Below, in pieces: positions 12,301-27,300 of a stretch of DNA of 64,000 nucleotides (its first letter is position 1; each line of letters begins with the position of its first letter). Made by a program: the position numbers and the translations under genes. Source of the DNA: Zygaena filipendulae. Taxonomy: Eukaryota > Arthropoda > Insecta > Lepidoptera > Zygaenidae. The notes under the pieces are model-generated. The model was given only the letters and a program-made list of their open reading frames with translations. It was not told the origin of the DNA and made no database searches. The DNA lies in contig OU015666.1 in the NCBI GenBank assembly GCA_907165275.2, positions 6,850,001-6,914,000 of the forward strand. The letters run 5' to 3'.

Positions 12301-15300
12301 AATTTGAAAGCACATTATAGAGACGACATTTTTAGATAGGTATAATATAGCATGTAGAGTTTCGAGAAAAAACAATTACCCTATAATACCTACATAACAC
12401 TTCTCGCAGTTTTGCTAGCTCTTGTTAATACATGGGTATTTTTAATAGTAAATACTGAAAACTATTTTATATAACAGAAAAAAATATATAAAAATAAATT
12501 ATTAATAAACTTATTTATATTAATGTCATGATCAAAAAATGTTGAAGTTACAAAAAAGAAACAAAGTTGAAATATGAGGTACGAGAAGTCTCTAAAGAAA
12601 AAAAATTAACTTATATACCTAACCTAGGTACATACAGAGAAATACGAAACCAAAAAAATAAAAATAAGCTTTACTACCAATTTTTTTACAATAACCAAAC
12701 TAAGATTAGAAGCTTAATATTTCCTCTAAACGTTTTTAAGGCATTATAATATTCATGGGAAAGTTCTGCAATCTACTACCTAATTAGTTATTTTATCCTA
12801 GAAGATGAGGCGTTTTCTATGATCGCAATAAAATTACTGTTGCAATTTTGCTATCGTTTAGAAAAACCTAGTTTTAAATAGTGTAAACAATACAGAGCAG
12901 TTGAAAATAGAGGTTGGCCCTCGTGAATCAGTCTTATTTACCTTTAAAATTTGTATGCGGGGTTTTTGTCAACAATACAAGTAGGTGCAGAAAATAATAC
13001 ATTATTCAGTCCTTAGTATACGTAAAGTAAGAAAGCCCTTATCAATTCTTAGGTAGAGCTTATCTAAACTAAAATGACGCGCCCCTCCATCGGGCATGTA
13101 TTAAACTGCTTATATGTTTATTATTGGATTATACCAAATAAACGAAATTTTGGGATATGTTGTCAATAGCGGACTTATCAAACATATAGTTTGAATTGCA
13201 TAGCTCTTATACTTTAGATTTTATTGATAGGTATCTAAAAAACCCTGATTTCGTCACTGACTCGCTGATGATCATCAAAATTCTTAGGGTATTTCCTAAT
13301 GTTCTAGAAAGCTGAAATTTGGCCTGTAAGCTAGTATTAGTACACAAACAACAAAAAAATTCAAAAATCTTGTAACTTTTATCTCCCGTCCCCTTAAACT
13401 AGGGGATGGAAGTTGGTATTTGACTTATAAAAAGAAATGAAATCCCACCAAAAACATTTTCATGTAAAACGATGCCAAGACGAGTCCATAATATGACAGG
13501 CACTGTAAAAGTTATCAGATCTCATGTAAAGCCAAGCTTATAACTCTACACACCCTAACTCTACAAGGCCAACTTCTCAAACTCTACACCTTAGTCAAAA
13601 TATGTGGCTTGGCCGTTTCGTTACTGCAAGAACCTTTGTATAACAGAAAAGTAAATAACTGTGGATAAATTTGTGAGGTTCGTGATAGTAATAATCTTCG
13701 GCTAGCTCAAATAGAAGATATTTTTTGTAAATTAGATAAATTAAATAAAATATTGTAATAAATTTCACATTTGCCAAGTTCTCTAACCTTCTTCTATATT
13801 AAAAAGGGTAGATATTTATTAAATAGGAATTCTTCGCACGGAGTCACACAAAAAAATATTTCGATTTAGCTACCCCTACTCTCCACTCTCCATAAATCCG
13901 TTAGGTAATCATCGCATGGTCTGAATTCTAAATTAAGTTACGAATAAATCTTCCTGAACTATTCCTCACCTACATACTTCACAGTGTACCGTGAAAATCT
14001 ATTTTGATAATAATATTTGGCGACTCAATAACGAATTTTTCACTGAACTATTCAACTTTTCGGGATTCTCAGGATTCTCTAGGGAATTCCTAAAATTGCT
14101 AAACCTTGCAAACTTAATGTGATCTCGATGGGTTCAATACTTCCATTATTGTAAGTTTCTGCGTATGTGAGTGTGTGTTTGTGTGTGTGAGTATGTGTGT
14201 ATTTGTATGTGTGTGTGTGTGTGTGCAAAAAAACTACCTTTTTTGTTTCGTTCTCCTGGCGACACCTTCATCAAATATTTAAAAGTCCATTTTTAAACTC
14301 AGATCCGTGGCAAGCTATTAGAGTCAACTCTTCAGTCCAAACAAAGAGTTTTAGCGACGCGGGCACGCCTGCCGCGGGCTCATCCATCTGTTCATTGCTA
14401 AGTGCTGAATTACGTATAGACCAATTAAGATCTTATCTGGTAGCGTATAAGGTTGTTTTCCGTTTTAGACACTTTAAACATAAGCCCCTTTGTTTTAATA
14501 TTAAGTCGTCCGTACTATTTGGTGTCGCTGCTCTTCAGATGGTTCGTTAAGTGGAGCTGTGACGTCAGACGTGCAATACGACCACTTATTTTACTGATGA
14601 AAATATTTTAAAAGTATTACAATTTTTAAACCACAGGTACCCAATTCTTTTGTCTGTTTTGTCTATATTGGGATAAAATTATGATATCAATTAAATATTG
14701 ATCCTTGTAGTAACGTTATAATTTATCTTTTCGTCATCTTAGTTTGAGATGTCCTTGCGTGCATTAATTAATTTTCCGATAATAAATAATACGCTTAACG
14801 GCAAGACACTTCGAAATATTTTATGGGGATGTGGGGATTAAACCCACCTGTAACACCTGGATTAGATAAGAATATTTTAGACACGGCTTCATCAGAGTCT
14901 CCTACTTCTGTTTGTTTATATATAATAGCTGTTTCCGGTTTATTTGCAAGTTTCCTCGGGAACTACGTGAACTCTTTTGTTAGCTCCATAAACTGCAAAA
15001 TTTAAGCTTCAATTAGTTTACGAGATTTCATGTTTAGTCAGTCGGTGACCTTTCGCTTTTTATAAACTGTATATTATATCATAAAAGACCTATAGAAGTG
15101 CGTTATTCTCACTGATCGTTTCCCACCTTCCTATCAATATGAATTCGGAAAAAATGTGGGGCAAATGCAGAGTGGTGCCCATAAACGTAGTGGCACGGGT
15201 GTGCGAGACGGCCTCACCCAATAAATTATGCAAGTAGCTGACCTTCTGTTAACAAGCCTCATTTGTTCCCGCCAGAGGGGAATATCGCAGACCCCACGCC

Positions 15301-18300
15301 ACTCAGAAACAGAGAGAGTGGTGGTGTGATTCGGTTACTTCACACAACTTTTAATCCACTACGCTATATTACACTTAAGCGAGAAACAAACTGTCATGAC
15401 CGGTAGTATCTCTAAGTAGTTTGTGGTCATGACATTGACATTGCCAAGACATTGTAAGTACCTCAGAAGAATCTGGGGGCACGGCAGTGCCCCCGCCAAG
15501 TCGAGCAACAAAAGCGGCACGGCCGTACTATCCTTTTCTCGAAGCAATTCAGGCCATTTTCGACCCCCTATAACTTCGTTGTGGATAAAACTAGAAGTCT
15601 GAATTTTTAGTAAACAAGCAGGTATTGTATAAAGACGGTATAATTTAAATTTCATTCGATTTGAACCAGTAGTTTAGGAATTATAACTAGTCAAAGTTTC
15701 TTAATTTTGTAGGTCACTCACTCACTCACTCACTCACTCACTCACTGACCGATCATCAAAATTCTGAGGCACTTCTAGCAGACATAGAAGTTTGAAATTT
15801 AGAATACAATTAGTGTTTATTGTATAAATCAAGGAAAAATTAAAATATTTAGCAATTTCGGTTCAGTTTTCTAGATACACTAAGTGCATAAATAACTTTG
15901 TAATCCCATATAAATGTATGGAATTACAAAGTTATATATGCAGTTATATGTACCAACTGCACAAATAACTTTGTAATCACATATAAATATATGAGACTAG
16001 CTGTTCCCCGCGGTTTCACCCGCGTTAATTTCGGAGATCCCGCGGGAATTCAGAGATGCAAAGTAGTTAGTACCCTATATCCCTAGGTTTTCTTTACCCC
16101 TGACAACGTGCATGAAAAATTTCATGAGATTTCACCAGCGTTAATTTCGGAGATCCTTCGGGAATTCCGAGATAAAATTACCTTAATCTGAATGCTCCAA
16201 CGATTTTCATGAAATTTTGTATACAGGGGATTTCGGGGGCCATAAATCGATCTAGCTAGGATTCATTTCTGGAATTCCCGCGCGAACTCTGATATCAACG
16301 CGGGTGAATTAATTATTGCATACTACACGTTGTCAAGGGTACAGGAAAGGTCATAAGGTAGTACTTTTATCTCAGAATACCCGCGGGATCTCCGAAATTA
16401 ACGTGGGTTAAACCGCGGGGAACAGCTATTTAAGCCGTTGCCCAGATATTAATAAATAATAATAATAAGTGTAGCTATAGTTACCTACCTAGATATAAAG
16501 TGTAGATACATAGTTACCTAGACATAATTATGTTCAAAGGTACAATGGTCAACGGAATGAAAAAGCAAGAATGGGGCATGTGTTTATATATATTATAAAG
16601 TTGTACCAAAATCTTTCAAGTTATTAAAGTAGACTAAATTGCTCAAAGGAGGAAGACCATTTACAAAAAGAAATGGGATCCCATCAAAAACAAACTTGTA
16701 AAAAAGTCCAAGTCTCGCAACTCACTTCTTCTACAGTAAAAAGTTGTGAGATCAATGTAATACCAAGTCGGTTAATTTATTCAGTGCCTACTTAAGGGTC
16801 CTTCTGTCTAAAGTTATCATGTTATAAGCTAATCTAATAACATTTTATAGTGACCATATCAAAGGAGATTGACAGGGTATGGACCAAATGCTGCCCAGGA
16901 GTAAGACTACCTTGACTGAGTTCCTTGCATTGTTTTATATTGAAAAATTATTTTTTTTACAAAATCGGTCCCGGAGAAAAAAAAATAACGTCAGTTTTGT
17001 TTGTACGTTTTATATAGTATGTATGTGCCCCGATTATTCGAAGACGACTGGACCAATTTGGAAAATTCTTTTTTTGGTTGAAAGGGTATACTTCCGAGGT
17101 GGTACCACTGTCATGAGGTCAGGATCTGATGATGGGATATTGGAGAAATAGAGGGAACTTATCAATATAGGCACACCTACCAATTTTGGGTATTTTTTGG
17201 AATATTTCATGCATTTGCTTTCGTAAAGCACCATTTAGTGAAGTGAAACTAATGATGAAGACAACAGATGACCAGCGGAACTACTCAATAATAGGTATTT
17301 CACAGGTTGCGATTCGATTACTTTAAGGTGGTTGCTGAGCAGTTTATGCTCATCACAGTGCATGTGGTGAAGTGGAGCTGATAGTGTGTATCAGTAAAAC
17401 TCCTCAAAAATATACATCCCTCCATCGGGAAAAGCATTTATTTATTGTTATTGTAATTAAGTATTTATTTTTACCCAATAAATAATACCTTTTTTTCCCA
17501 CGACTCCTAGAATGGAATTAGACGCGCTTTATTTTACTGACTACTACTACTATTAGGAACATAATGTACTATGTCTACATCCTGGGCAGCACTTGGTCCA
17601 CCTTCCATGAATGTTTATCGTTTCCCAATAAATCTCAACAAAAACTTTTTTTTTCACGACTCCTGGGATAGAATTAGGCGCCCTTTATTTTACAAACTAC
17701 TACTGTCCTAAGGAACATAATGTACTATGTCTACATCCTGGGCAGCACTTGGTCCACCTTCCATGCAAGTTTATTGTTTCCCAATAAATCTCAACAAAAA
17801 CTTTTTTTTTTCACGACTCCTGGGATAGAATTAGGCGCCCTTTATTTTACAAATTACTACTATCCTAAGGAACATAATGTACTATGTCTACATCCTGGGC
17901 AGCACTTGGTCTACCTTCCATGCAAGTTTACTGTTTCCCAATAAATCTCAACAAAAACTTTTTTTTTCACGACTCCTGGGATAGAATTAGATGCGCTTTA
18001 TTTTACAGACTACTACTACCCTAAGGAACATAATGTACTATGTCTACATCCTGGGCAGCACTTGGTCTACCTTCCATGCAAGTTTATTGTTTCCCAATAA
18101 ATCTCAACAAAAACTTTTTTTTTCACGACTCCTGGGATAGAATTAGATGCGCTTTATTTTACAGACTACTACTACCCTAAGGAACATAATGTACTATGTC
18201 TACATCCTGGGCAGCACTTGGTCTGCCTTCCATGCAAGTTTATTGTTTCCCAATAAATCTCAACAAAAACTTTTTTTTTCACGACTCCTGGGATAGAATT

Positions 18301-21300
18301 AGATGCGCTTTATTTTACAGACTACTACTACCCTAAGGAACATAATGTACTATGACTTTATTCTGGGCAGCACTTGGTCCACTCTTCATACAAAGATTGG
18401 CATTGTCCTTTAAAAACCTTTTATGTTTTAAATAGATTGATTGGCTTGGCGATCACGTGAAAACACAATGTATCTCACACGTAATACATATTATAATTAA
18501 ATTAGATTGTTTAGAACCATAATTATGTATTACATGTGAGATATATTGTGTTTTCACGTGATCGCCAAGCCAATCAATCTATTTAAAACATAAAAGGTTT
18601 TTAAATTTGATATGGTCACTATAAAATGTTATTAGATTAGCTTATAACATGATAACTTTAGACAGAAGGACCCTTAAGTAGGCACTGAATAAATTAACCG
18701 ACTTGGTATTACATTGATCTCACAACTTTTTACTGTAGAAGAAGTGAGTTGCGAGACTTGGACTTTTTTACAAGTTTGTTTTTGATGGGATAAGTTATTC
18801 TTCTGAGGTAAGTACGCACCGCGACGACGTCCTAGGAGTCAGATTCACGTCAGATGTCCAAGTACTTCAAGGTTTGAATACTTATACACGGACATATTTA
18901 TTGACAATTATTATTTTTATATACTATATTGACAGTTCTTCAGTTAAATAATTTACGTAAAGGTTTTCAACTAAAAACAGGTTCTCTGATGTACGTAAAT
19001 ACACTTCTATGGCCGATTTTACAATCCAAAGATAATTTGAGAATAAGAGGAATAGGGATGTTGACGACTATTGAAAATCAAAATTCTGTTGACGACTTTG
19101 GAAAATCTAAATTCTGTTGACGACTTTTGAAAATCAAATTTAGTCCCATTAGTTAGAAAATAAAAAAGCAATACAAACTGCACAAGATAGTGACGTCACT
19201 AAATTTCAACTCAATGTATCGCCGTCATTCGCCGTTATTTTCTGATTACGTAAAAAAAGAAAAAATACGTGTCCACTATTTTTTATTAATCCACAAGACG
19301 GACTAAAAAATAAAAGTCAACTAGTCCATTTGATTGTTGGACAGTTTAATTCTTTAATTTCGGTAACAGTTTCAAAGAAGCCGTTTTAAAATTACTTTAA
19401 GTAAAATTAAACAAAGTTTGGAGTATTCTTTTTTAATTGCTTACCTATCTCTAACTTAACTTACGTACAGATCAAGATATTTATCATAAAACAAGCTTTA
19501 CCCGACGGTTTCACCCGCGTGAATTTTGGGATTCTGTAGGAACTCTGATAAATTTAGCCTAAGTTAATCCTTATAACATCAGTTATCAAATAGTAAAAGT
19601 TCCGTCAAAATCGGTGCAACCATTTAGGAGATTAGCCGGAACAAATAGACAGACAAAAACACAAAGAATTAAAGAATTGTTTTTTGACAAAAGTACCTAC
19701 CATATACTTTCATATGCATTTAGTTAACATCTGTTATTTTGACATTACAAACAGACACTTCGATTTAATTTATGTGTAGGTACAGATGTATTATTAGATG
19801 TTGATAAAGTTGGATAAACAATATATTCATGTATTCATTTTCTGTTTATTAATGCGACTTTATTCAAAATATATGCTTTTTCCATTTATTTTGTCAGTAC
19901 ATATCTACATTATATGGTGGGTAGTAGATAGGTACATTACGTTACATGGTACCGAGATTACCCGACCACCCCAGCCTTGCTGGTTCAACTCTACTCCCTT
20001 TTCCTCCCACAAACAAAATAAACGGAAAAAATTATACTCGCCTCTGTAATTCCACTGTGAAAGCCTGTGGTGAAAGCTTTAATCAAAAAATAAAATAACC
20101 TTAAATTTTTTAATAAATCCAGCTAAATCTACATAATAAAACCTTAATTGTTCTTTTGTGGTGTCGCCTTAGAATCACTCTCACTTTTCCAAAAGATGTA
20201 TACAGATATAGATCCAGTAATTTGAAAACTCTTTGATTAAAGTCAAAAATGAGTAGGTACCTCAAGCTATAAAGTAGTAGATACCCATAAGGAGGTTTGC
20301 TTTTGAGTAAAACATAGACCAATTTTATTTACCTATGACCACGTATGAAACAAAATTTTGGCAAATCGAGTTTATATGTATACAGGTGAAGTTATAAAGT
20401 AGGCGTGGATGGTTAAATCCGAAACTACATAATTATAAGGATTTGCGAAATATGTGGAACATGATACAAGCTGTCCCCCGCAATTTCATCCGCGGTAATT
20501 TCGGAGTTCCCGCGGGAATTCCGAGAAAAAAGTGCTGTAGTTTACGGTGATAAGCAGTTCCCCGCATTAATTCTGGAGTTCCTGCGGGTATTCCAGGATA
20601 AAAACTATCCTATCTTTTCAGTTGGATCATATTATGAATGGTTACAAAAGTCCATCGCGGACAAACAACGTGACACGTGATTTATATATATTAAGAATGT
20701 TCTGTTATTTTAATATCGCTTTTATGAAATTAAATTCTGGGAGGTAACATCTGTTGCCAAACCTTGATTGCAATTATTGATTAATTACATTTTTAGATAC
20801 CTACTGTAGAGCAAGCTAATAAAAGCGTGTTAAAATATAAAATATAGTGTTAAGACATGATATTATATATAGATTATACTACTAGCTCAATACTATTTTT
20901 TACGGTTGACAACTGGGTACAAATATCAGTAAGTAAAAAATTACGAGCATTAAAATGAAAACTAATCCCACCATTTAAACGACACAAAAGGTTCTTTAAA
21001 CCAAAACATGTAGGTATACGAGTACCGTTACTAAGCTCAGCAACCAAGTTTAATTCAGGTTTTGTATTACCATTTGAGGAAAAATTTGTCCAGCGACATT
21101 ATTCTGGGGCGGAATCGTGCTATACAGCCTTCAGGGCGGATTTGTGAGTGCGCTTCGTTAGACAGTCTACATAATGCCGACCTTAAGTACTTGCGGCCGT
21201 ACCTACTCACTCGTATAGCTTGATCCGTAAATTAAGAAAAAGAATTTCCTCTAAGCTTTGCCAATCTGTTGACGTTCATGCTCCTTTTAAATTTGTTTTC

Positions 21301-24300
21301 CTAGAATTAAGATGTATCTATATTGTTACATTGGGAAGTTTCTTCACTCGGTTTTTATATTTTTTGTACTTGAATAAATGACCCGCGTTGTTTCACACGC
21401 ATTAAACTATCGAAAACTAGCTCAAATATTCCATGAAGGCACTTCCAAACAAACTTTCATTTCCCTTGTTACCGTTGGTGGTTAAATTGTGGCCTACTTA
21501 TTGAAATAGAAAAACATTGTGCTGTTTCGTCTTTGCGTTGTTGAGTCAGTGAGAAAACTTTGATATAGCATAATTGATTGATATCCAATATCCAATGAAC
21601 TTCAGGATCCTCCCAGAAACTCTAGGTCATTTCAGCTGAGCTTATTGAGTATCATTCAACCCCATTGTTCGACGTAACAATAGGTTCACTATTACTCTGC
21701 TTCCGAATATCGGAATCTTTTAAGAATATTGCTTCGTCTATGAGTCGGAGTGCAACTATTCTAAGGCGGCACCACAAACCCATGTACCTACAATTGTTTA
21801 TTTAATCATTTATACCTATGTACCTACTTACATAAAACTTTATTTTGTTACAGAATCAAAACCTGAATTGGTTTATTGGTTTTCGGAGCAGACCTTACAG
21901 CCAGGGCCCAGCGTTTCACTCAAGTGTGTGGCAATGGGCCACCCTCCACCACAATTCACGTGGTTACTGGATGGCTTTCCCATACCTACAAACTCGAGGT
22001 ACTACCACCAGTATTTCTGCGAATACAATTATAAAGTTTAAATATGAAATCCTGACATAATATGACAAAAATGGATGACAGGTGCTTCTCTATAAGTTAG
22101 ACAAGCATCGTTAAAGCTTACTAAACATATTTATATATACATATGTTTAGTCAGCTTACTAAACATATGTATATATAGGTACATATGTTTAGTAAGCTTT
22201 CATCATTCATACTTACCTAAACATATGTTTCTATTTTTCAACTCTAAGGAATTATATTTGACAAAATATGGATGCAACTGGATGTAAGTGACGAGTTTTA
22301 ATGTAGTATATCATCTCCAAATCCTTAGATTCGTGGTAGGTCAACACGTGACTCTACAGGACGACGTGGTCAGCCATCTTAACGTCAGCCGAGTGACAGA
22401 ACAAGATGGAGGCGAGTACGCCTGCGTGGCGGCAAACTCGGCCGGCAAAGCCATGCATGCGGCAAGAGTGAACGTATACGGCCTGCCCTACATACGGGAA
22501 ATGCCCAAAGTGACTGCAGTAGCTGGCACCGATCTAATCATCAAATGTCCGGTCGCCGGGTATCCTATTGAATCCATCACCTGGGAAAGGGGTGAGTACC
22601 TACTTTGTCGCAGTTTTCAAATAAATTTCATATTCTGTACTATACGCTATACGGATATTATATTTACGAAGCTATAAATTAGAAAATAAGTGTTTGTCTG
22701 CTGCAAATACCTATCTACCTAAAGAATACTAGAGTTATACTGCTTTAACATACATTCTCGTTTCTTATTGTTAAAGGTCTCTACAATATACTTATTATAT
22801 TATCTACGTAATATTACGACTACTCACAGAAAAACTCGTACGAAGGGCTATTGAAATCTGATATACGAGTATAAGTTTGCCTTTTATTTTTTGTGTAAGA
22901 CTCCGTAGTTTTATTGAATATAAAACCAGTCTTTCAGCAACTCTTCGTAGAACCACATAATTCGTGTCGATGTGTTACCAAAGTAAGGTGATATTTACTG
23001 AATAATCTGGCAACGATCCAAAATCAAATACAAAACCCTATTTAGTACTCCATAAATGATGATATCTGTGGAACATAAAAACAAAGAAAACTTGAAATAA
23101 ACATGGATCGAAGAAAAAAATTATTTATGCTTACCTACATAGGTTTACATAACAGTTTCAATACACGTATAAAATTTATAATATGTATACCTACCTGTAT
23201 AATATTGTATAATAATGAAATCGAAGTTGTAAAGATAGCTCATTGAGTTATCTCAGTTATCTGAATTTTATTGAGCTCAAACATTGATATATTAAAAAAC
23301 CCTAGATGCAGTCTCGAACAAAAGTAACACTCGGAATCGTCCCCAAACACTTGACAATTCTACATAAGTACCTAGTTATAGTTATACTATAAACAATATT
23401 TTTGCAAAATCAACCTTACGCAGATAGATTAAAGTTGTTTTTACAAAGTAATCTCGTCTGCAGAGGCGTAGTCTAGTCAAGGCCGAAGTCGTACTTTATT
23501 CTACGATAAAAACTAATACTAGTAACAGACGATCCAACTTGGTTGGATCCAACCGCCCGATCCCGACCAAATCGGAACGTGTATAGGGTAGTCGGTCCAA
23601 CATTATTATTATTAATACCGGTTGGACGTGGTCGGCTCGCCGACGCACCCGACAGGCCAACCGTCCAACCAAATTGGTACGTGTGGAGGCAAACGATCCA
23701 ACCGATGTGTCTCAGTCGCATTCGAAACGCCGCCGAGCGCTGACGAAAAGTAGGAAAAAAGTAAATGATAAGTACTACGTACAACTTACAAATACGTAAT
23801 ACTTATTATTTCGATGTTAAAAACAAACTTAATATACACACCGGCAGAATTAGCGGAACATAAAAAGGCAGAGTATAGAAATAATTACGTATATATATTA
23901 AAACAAATAATAATTAGACTTGAAGTAATAAATTAATATACATCTTTTAACACTTTAAAAGTTTGTAATTAAATTATTAAATTTTATTTAAAATAATAAT
24001 AAAAAAACTTTTTCTCTAATTTGTGGGCACACAAATAATGTTGCAAATTAAAGATTACTGTGATTTTAACACTAAATAAATGAACGATAAATAACGTGTG
24101 TTTCCCCTATGTCATTCAACTTTTATTTGCAACATTGTCTGTGTTCTCACAAACTAGAGATTTTTTTTTTAATTTTGATTACTTTTAATAAAATTTAACT
24201 AAAAACTTCTTAAAGTCGATGTTATAAGATGCATATTAGTTTATTACTTCATGCCTGATAATAATTTGTTTTAATATATGTATATACGTAATTATTTCTA

Positions 24301-27300
24301 TACTCTGCCTTTTTATGTTCCACTAATTCTGCCGGTGTATATATATAAATCACGTGTCACGCTGTTTGTCCGCGATGGACTCCCAAACTACTGAACTAAT
24401 TTTGATAAAATTTTGTAACCTTTTATAATATGGTCAAACTTAAAAGGTAGGATAGTTTTTATCCCGGAATTGCCGCGGGAACTCCGGCACTAATGCGGGG
24501 AACAGTTAATCACTGTGAACTACTGTCACGGGTACAAAGAAGGACATAGAGTACCTACTATTTCCCGGAATTCCTGCGGGAACTCCGAAATTACGGCGGA
24601 TGAAATCGCGGGGGACAGCTAGTATTATTATAAATAAGTACGACGCGACGACGATGGAGCAAAACTCTGAACGCGACATAACTGTGAAGTTATTAGAACT
24701 ATATAATGATTTTCCCTGTTTGTGGGATTTAACAAATAAAGATTACTTGAGAAATCAAGCTTATACAATTTTGTTTGAAAGTTTTAAGAGCAGGCGGCAT
24801 GACGTCCGTACACTTCTTCAGTGCATAGGCAAATGACGGTTGGATGCCCAACCGTCGGTACGTCTGTAGCAATGTCGGAACGGTTGGCACGACGGCGGTA
24901 ATTGGGTTGGATCCAACCGAGTTGGAACGTCTGTTACTAGTTTAAGTCCGCCAAATGTGACGGTATAATGCCACGGCATAATGCTGAGTGGTAGCCATTT
25001 TGGTACCAACTATTCTAGTTTAAGTCTCACGATTGTACTTATTTTATCTTTATGGTATCAAATAAACTTTTTTCTATTCTATTCTATTCAAATAGGCGGT
25101 GGTTACGACGTTCTGGTCGCGAGGTTTTTATCACTGCCCAACACTGCGGTGACACTGTGCTCCCAACTAAAGTATCACTCGCTATAAGCTGAATTTTAGC
25201 TGGAATACATCGTGTTGCATTTAGCTACAATGTCCTACCTAGGTTAATATATATGTATACTTCGGACGATCTTTTCCTAGGAAGTTTGTATTGAATGCAA
25301 TATCCATGACACCATGGATATATCAATGACTTCTACTTACCAAAAATACGATATCCCATCCTTTTTATTCGTTCTCAACGAAATATTTTCACAATTTCTC
25401 AATGAATACTTCGGCATTTTTGACAAGCGTGCAGTGACGTGGTCGACGCTAGACTATTTGAAATGAGTGCACAATTTCGAATTGTGCACTCATTTTAGGG
25501 GGACGTTTTTGATACGCTCAGTGTGTATCTTGGGTTTTTAATATATCAATGAGCTCAAAGGATTGGATTCTATTAAAATATAAATAACCGGGCAAATCTT
25601 TGCAACGGCTGAACAAATTTTTACGAAATATGGTATAATTACTTTAGGTAATAATAATAATTAACTTAACACAACACACAGATGGTAGTTCAGTACTTAA
25701 GGAGATTTTTGCTTTTTGCTTCTGAGGAAAACTGAAAATTCACACCTGTGGTACCTACTGCGCGGTAGAGCTCAAAACTTTTTGAAAAGTCATGATTCGA
25801 GCTAGATATACTTATTGTACTAAATTTTTTCAGGTGGGTACTTTACTGTATAAATATGATATTACGTTTAAATGCAAAATATTATTTACTAAACAACTCA
25901 CTCCATGACAACCTAGGCATCTTCTTCAATTTCTTCTTAATGACTTTTGCATATAATACCTACACGTATATTGATTAAGTATATTACCTATATTACTTTT
26001 GTTAAAATACATTTTGCCTTAGTAATCATGTTTTCTTAGCCCCCAAATTTAAATTAGGTATAGGAAAACAACGTATCTTCAAAAAAGGTTATGCCACCAG
26101 CCAGACACCAACTAATTTTATTATTAGTGTAAAGACGGCAACTTTCAATTTACCTAATAATAATAATTACATTCTATATAATCTTCTATACATATAAAAT
26201 GCTTTGTCCTGAATGACTGACGGATCAACGCACAGCCTAAACCGCTGATCGTAGAGACCGGAAACTTGGAGGGTGTGTTCTTTGTATGACGTAGGCATCC
26301 GATAAGAAAGGATTTTTGAAAATTCAACCCCTAAGGGGATGAAAAAGGGCTGCAAAGTTTGTTTGGAACAATTCTGCGGGAACTCCGAAATTATCGCGGG
26401 AGAAACTGCGCGGGACAGCTAGTAGGTATATTATAGACATTTGGACGAACGAAATGAAAACCACCATAAATTAAAAGTGCAATAAACAGTAACGCACTCG
26501 TATTAACTCTTGCGGGAGGTAGCGGAATAGCAACGTCTTCGTAGCAACAGGTGGTTAAGGAAACTAAGACAACATGATGAAGAAATAAACGACCCATCCC
26601 TTTTAACACGCTATTTGTAGTTGGGTATTTATTTATTTTTTGGTTCCGATTATAATTACATGGATAAATTTGGAAAGATTGATTTAATTTCGATTTCATT
26701 TATTCGTTAGAATATTCGCCGTCTTGACGTCTCAATAAATAAAGGAAAAACTTTAAGTTCACATTTACATAAATTAAAATTGAAATTACCAAACAATACT
26801 GCAATAATTATATATATTACAGTATTTTTTGATATGTAGGTACAATTGTGCATAAATATTATGCATTTTAACATCTTTTAAATCTATATCTATAGGTATA
26901 TATAAAAATGAATCCTTATTTCCCTTGGTCGCGGCACGGTGGTTTTTTTGTTGGGTTTGTAATTGTGAGAAGAAGACTTTTATAAAAGAAGTTTGGAGTT
27001 CCTGCGGGAATTCTGAAACTCACACGGGTGAATCTCCGAAACGGTTAAACTTATTTTGAAAGGACGTTCACTGCTAATTGGCTGATGTTTTAAGATGTAA
27101 TTTAGGCTACATTGGAATTCCTGCGGAAATTCAGAAACTCACGCGGGTGAAACTGCCGGGCACAGCTACACTACAAAATCCATTACAAAAGCAATAGTAG
27201 ATATGGGTTTCTATGTAGATAAATAATTCTCGTCATTTACAACCACATTGTGTTATGGTTGATATATTCTCCACACGATAATATACTGGTCACTGAGGAA

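Larger units (their letters stand above)
16677..18790. repeat. Long palindrome, interrupted copy
   Basis: Left arm 16677-16863 and right part 18409-18790 are together the same palindrome as the intact 47906-48476, split exactly between AAA and TTT by the insertion 16864-18408. Confidence 0.8.
15462..18807. mobile_element. Composite hAT-like non-autonomous element, copy 1
   Basis: Ends CTCAGAAGAAT / ATTCTTCTGAG (11-bp perfect inverted repeats) flanked on both sides by GTAAGTAC, an 8-bp target duplication, the length used by hAT transposases. No transposase frame is seen. Inside are a Helitron-like palindromic region (about 15990-16435) and a long palindrome (16677-18790) itself interrupted by a 1.5 kb insertion. 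Inverted relative at 47890-49911. Confidence 0.7.
10980..21853. other. Dscam2: Dscam2 intron, 10.9 kb
   Basis: Holds the candidate cassette exon (12133-12237), foldback C (11096-11330), a GT-rich microsatellite (about 14160-14225), the hAT-like composite (15462-18807), MITE A copy 3, and Helitron-like fragments (19491-19670, 20467-20680). Other stretches (12240-14150, 14230-15450, 20690-21850) show nothing recognised. Confidence 0.75.
23518..24941. mobile_element. PIF/Harbinger-like remnant, internally deleted and nested
   Basis: About 37-bp terminal inverted repeats, ACTAGTAACAGACG followed by tCCAACtyGGTTGGATCCAACC, at both ends. Contains a MADF-like reading frame (24654-24836), a domain that accompanies Harbinger transposases, and has been invaded by a MITE (23837-24339) and a Helitron-like element (24350-24622). 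The transposase itself is absent. Superfamily assignment rests on the MADF frame. Confidence 0.6.

Noticed and set aside
15359..15655. Minus open frame starting KFKLYRLYTIPACLL, also at 49719-49967 on plus
   Set aside because: Similarity is explained by the two copies of one mobile element; no domain, no start context, and the frames diverge at the element edge.
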